DNA of 64,000 bases from Methylobacterium mesophilicum SR1.6/6. Lineage in GTDB: Bacteria; Pseudomonadota; Alphaproteobacteria; Rhizobiales; Beijerinckiaceae. The stretch lies in the NCBI RefSeq assembly GCF_000364445.2, contig NZ_CP043538.1, forward strand, positions 327,198-391,197, in the 5' to 3' direction. Numbering within the stretch: the stretch's first letter is position 1; each line of letters starts with the position of its first letter. The notes beneath the pieces are model-generated. The model had not been told where the DNA came from, made no database searches, and worked only from the letters and a program-made list of their open reading frames with translations. This document shows positions 63,835-64,000 of the stretch, in pieces. Made by a program: the position numbers and the translations under genes.

Positions 63835-64000
63835 ATGCCCCTCACCAGCGACATAAGCGGCGTCGTGCCGATCGCCCCGACGCCGTTCCACCCGGACGGC
63901 CGGATCGACGAGGCCTCCCTCGACCGCATGACCGACTTCTTCGGTGCCGCAGGGGTCGACGGGCTGACGATCCTCGGCCAGCTCGGCGAAGCCGGAAAGC
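63835..64000 (+). CDS. Dihydrodipicolinate synthase (DapA) family protein, cut by window end
   Basis: Only the first 55 residues are present: MPLTSDISGVVPIAPTPFHP, then IDEASLDRMTDFFGAAGVDGLTILGQLGEAGK. The GVVPIAPTPF start, the paired helix LDRMTDFF and the GLTILGQLGE loop (GxxGE where DapA has GTTGE) identify the class I aldolase barrel of the DapA/NanA family. Since it follows a sugar ABC transporter, a 2-keto-3-deoxy sugar-acid aldolase or dehydratase is more likely than lysine synthesis. The Schiff-base lysine is beyond the window. Confidence 0.85.
   Translation, partial: MPLTSDISGVVPIAPTPFHPDGRIDEASLDRMTDFFGAAGVDGLTILGQLGEAGK

Overview
The window is GC-rich, densely coded alphaproteobacterial DNA. 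Several small families point to Methylobacterium or a close relative in Rhizobiales: a secreted protein starting GCGPGFHPNPWGICRPNW, a DUF1127 protein, HWE/HisKA_2 kinases, an aerobic cobF, and dispersed palindromic intergenic repeats. Core genes (trmFO, uvrA, rlmB) argue for a chromosome. However, 22.5-25.1 kb carries a plasmid-type repA with an iteron array and a DnaA-box-like site, so the replicon is either a chromosome with a captured plasmid origin or a chromid.

Layout. 0-4.3 kb: SDR plus zinc alcohol dehydrogenase, then a deletion scar joining an ABC-ATPase stub to a headless glycosyltransferase, followed by a CatB-like acetyltransferase. 4.3-16.3 kb: a carbamoylase-type amidase, trmFO, small secreted or regulatory proteins, a degenerate HtrA-like protein, an outer-membrane-type protein, uvrA, a cupin, and a quinone reductase divergent from an HxlR regulator. 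16.4-22.4 kb: a NIT-domain chemoreceptor, an amidohydrolase-fold protein with an MFS carrier, a small membrane protein and rlmB. 22.5-25.1 kb: the iteron origin, repA and a winged-helix protein. 25.3-36.3 kb: a SulP transporter with beta-carbonic anhydrase, an HWE kinase with a 15-bp minisatellite, ArgE-type deacetylase, DoxX, GST and a SnoaL-like protein.

36.5-41.7 kb is the most interesting part. A tandem glycine riboswitch precedes a DadA-type FAD oxidase, a threonine-synthase-fold PLP enzyme, a beta-hydroxyaspartate aldolase (BhcC-like) and an ornithine-cyclodeaminase-family reductase (BhcD-like). Together they suggest a glycine-induced route from glycine to aspartate that resembles the beta-hydroxyaspartate cycle but has no BhcA aminotransferase beside it and a different lyase fold.

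41.7-54.5 kb: cobF, an SF2 helicase, a tripartite tricarboxylate transporter (tctB-tctA with a convergent receptor gene), an esterase, an orphan MetQ-like receptor, a cupin, a GAF histidine kinase and small proteins. 54.6-58.6 kb: a three-subunit molybdenum hydroxylase of the PaoABC type. 58.9-63.4 kb: a galactofuranose-type sugar ABC transporter (receptor, double ATPase, two permeases), followed by the start of a DapA-family aldolase cut by the window edge. Palindromic repeats of at least four kinds occupy many of the gaps.
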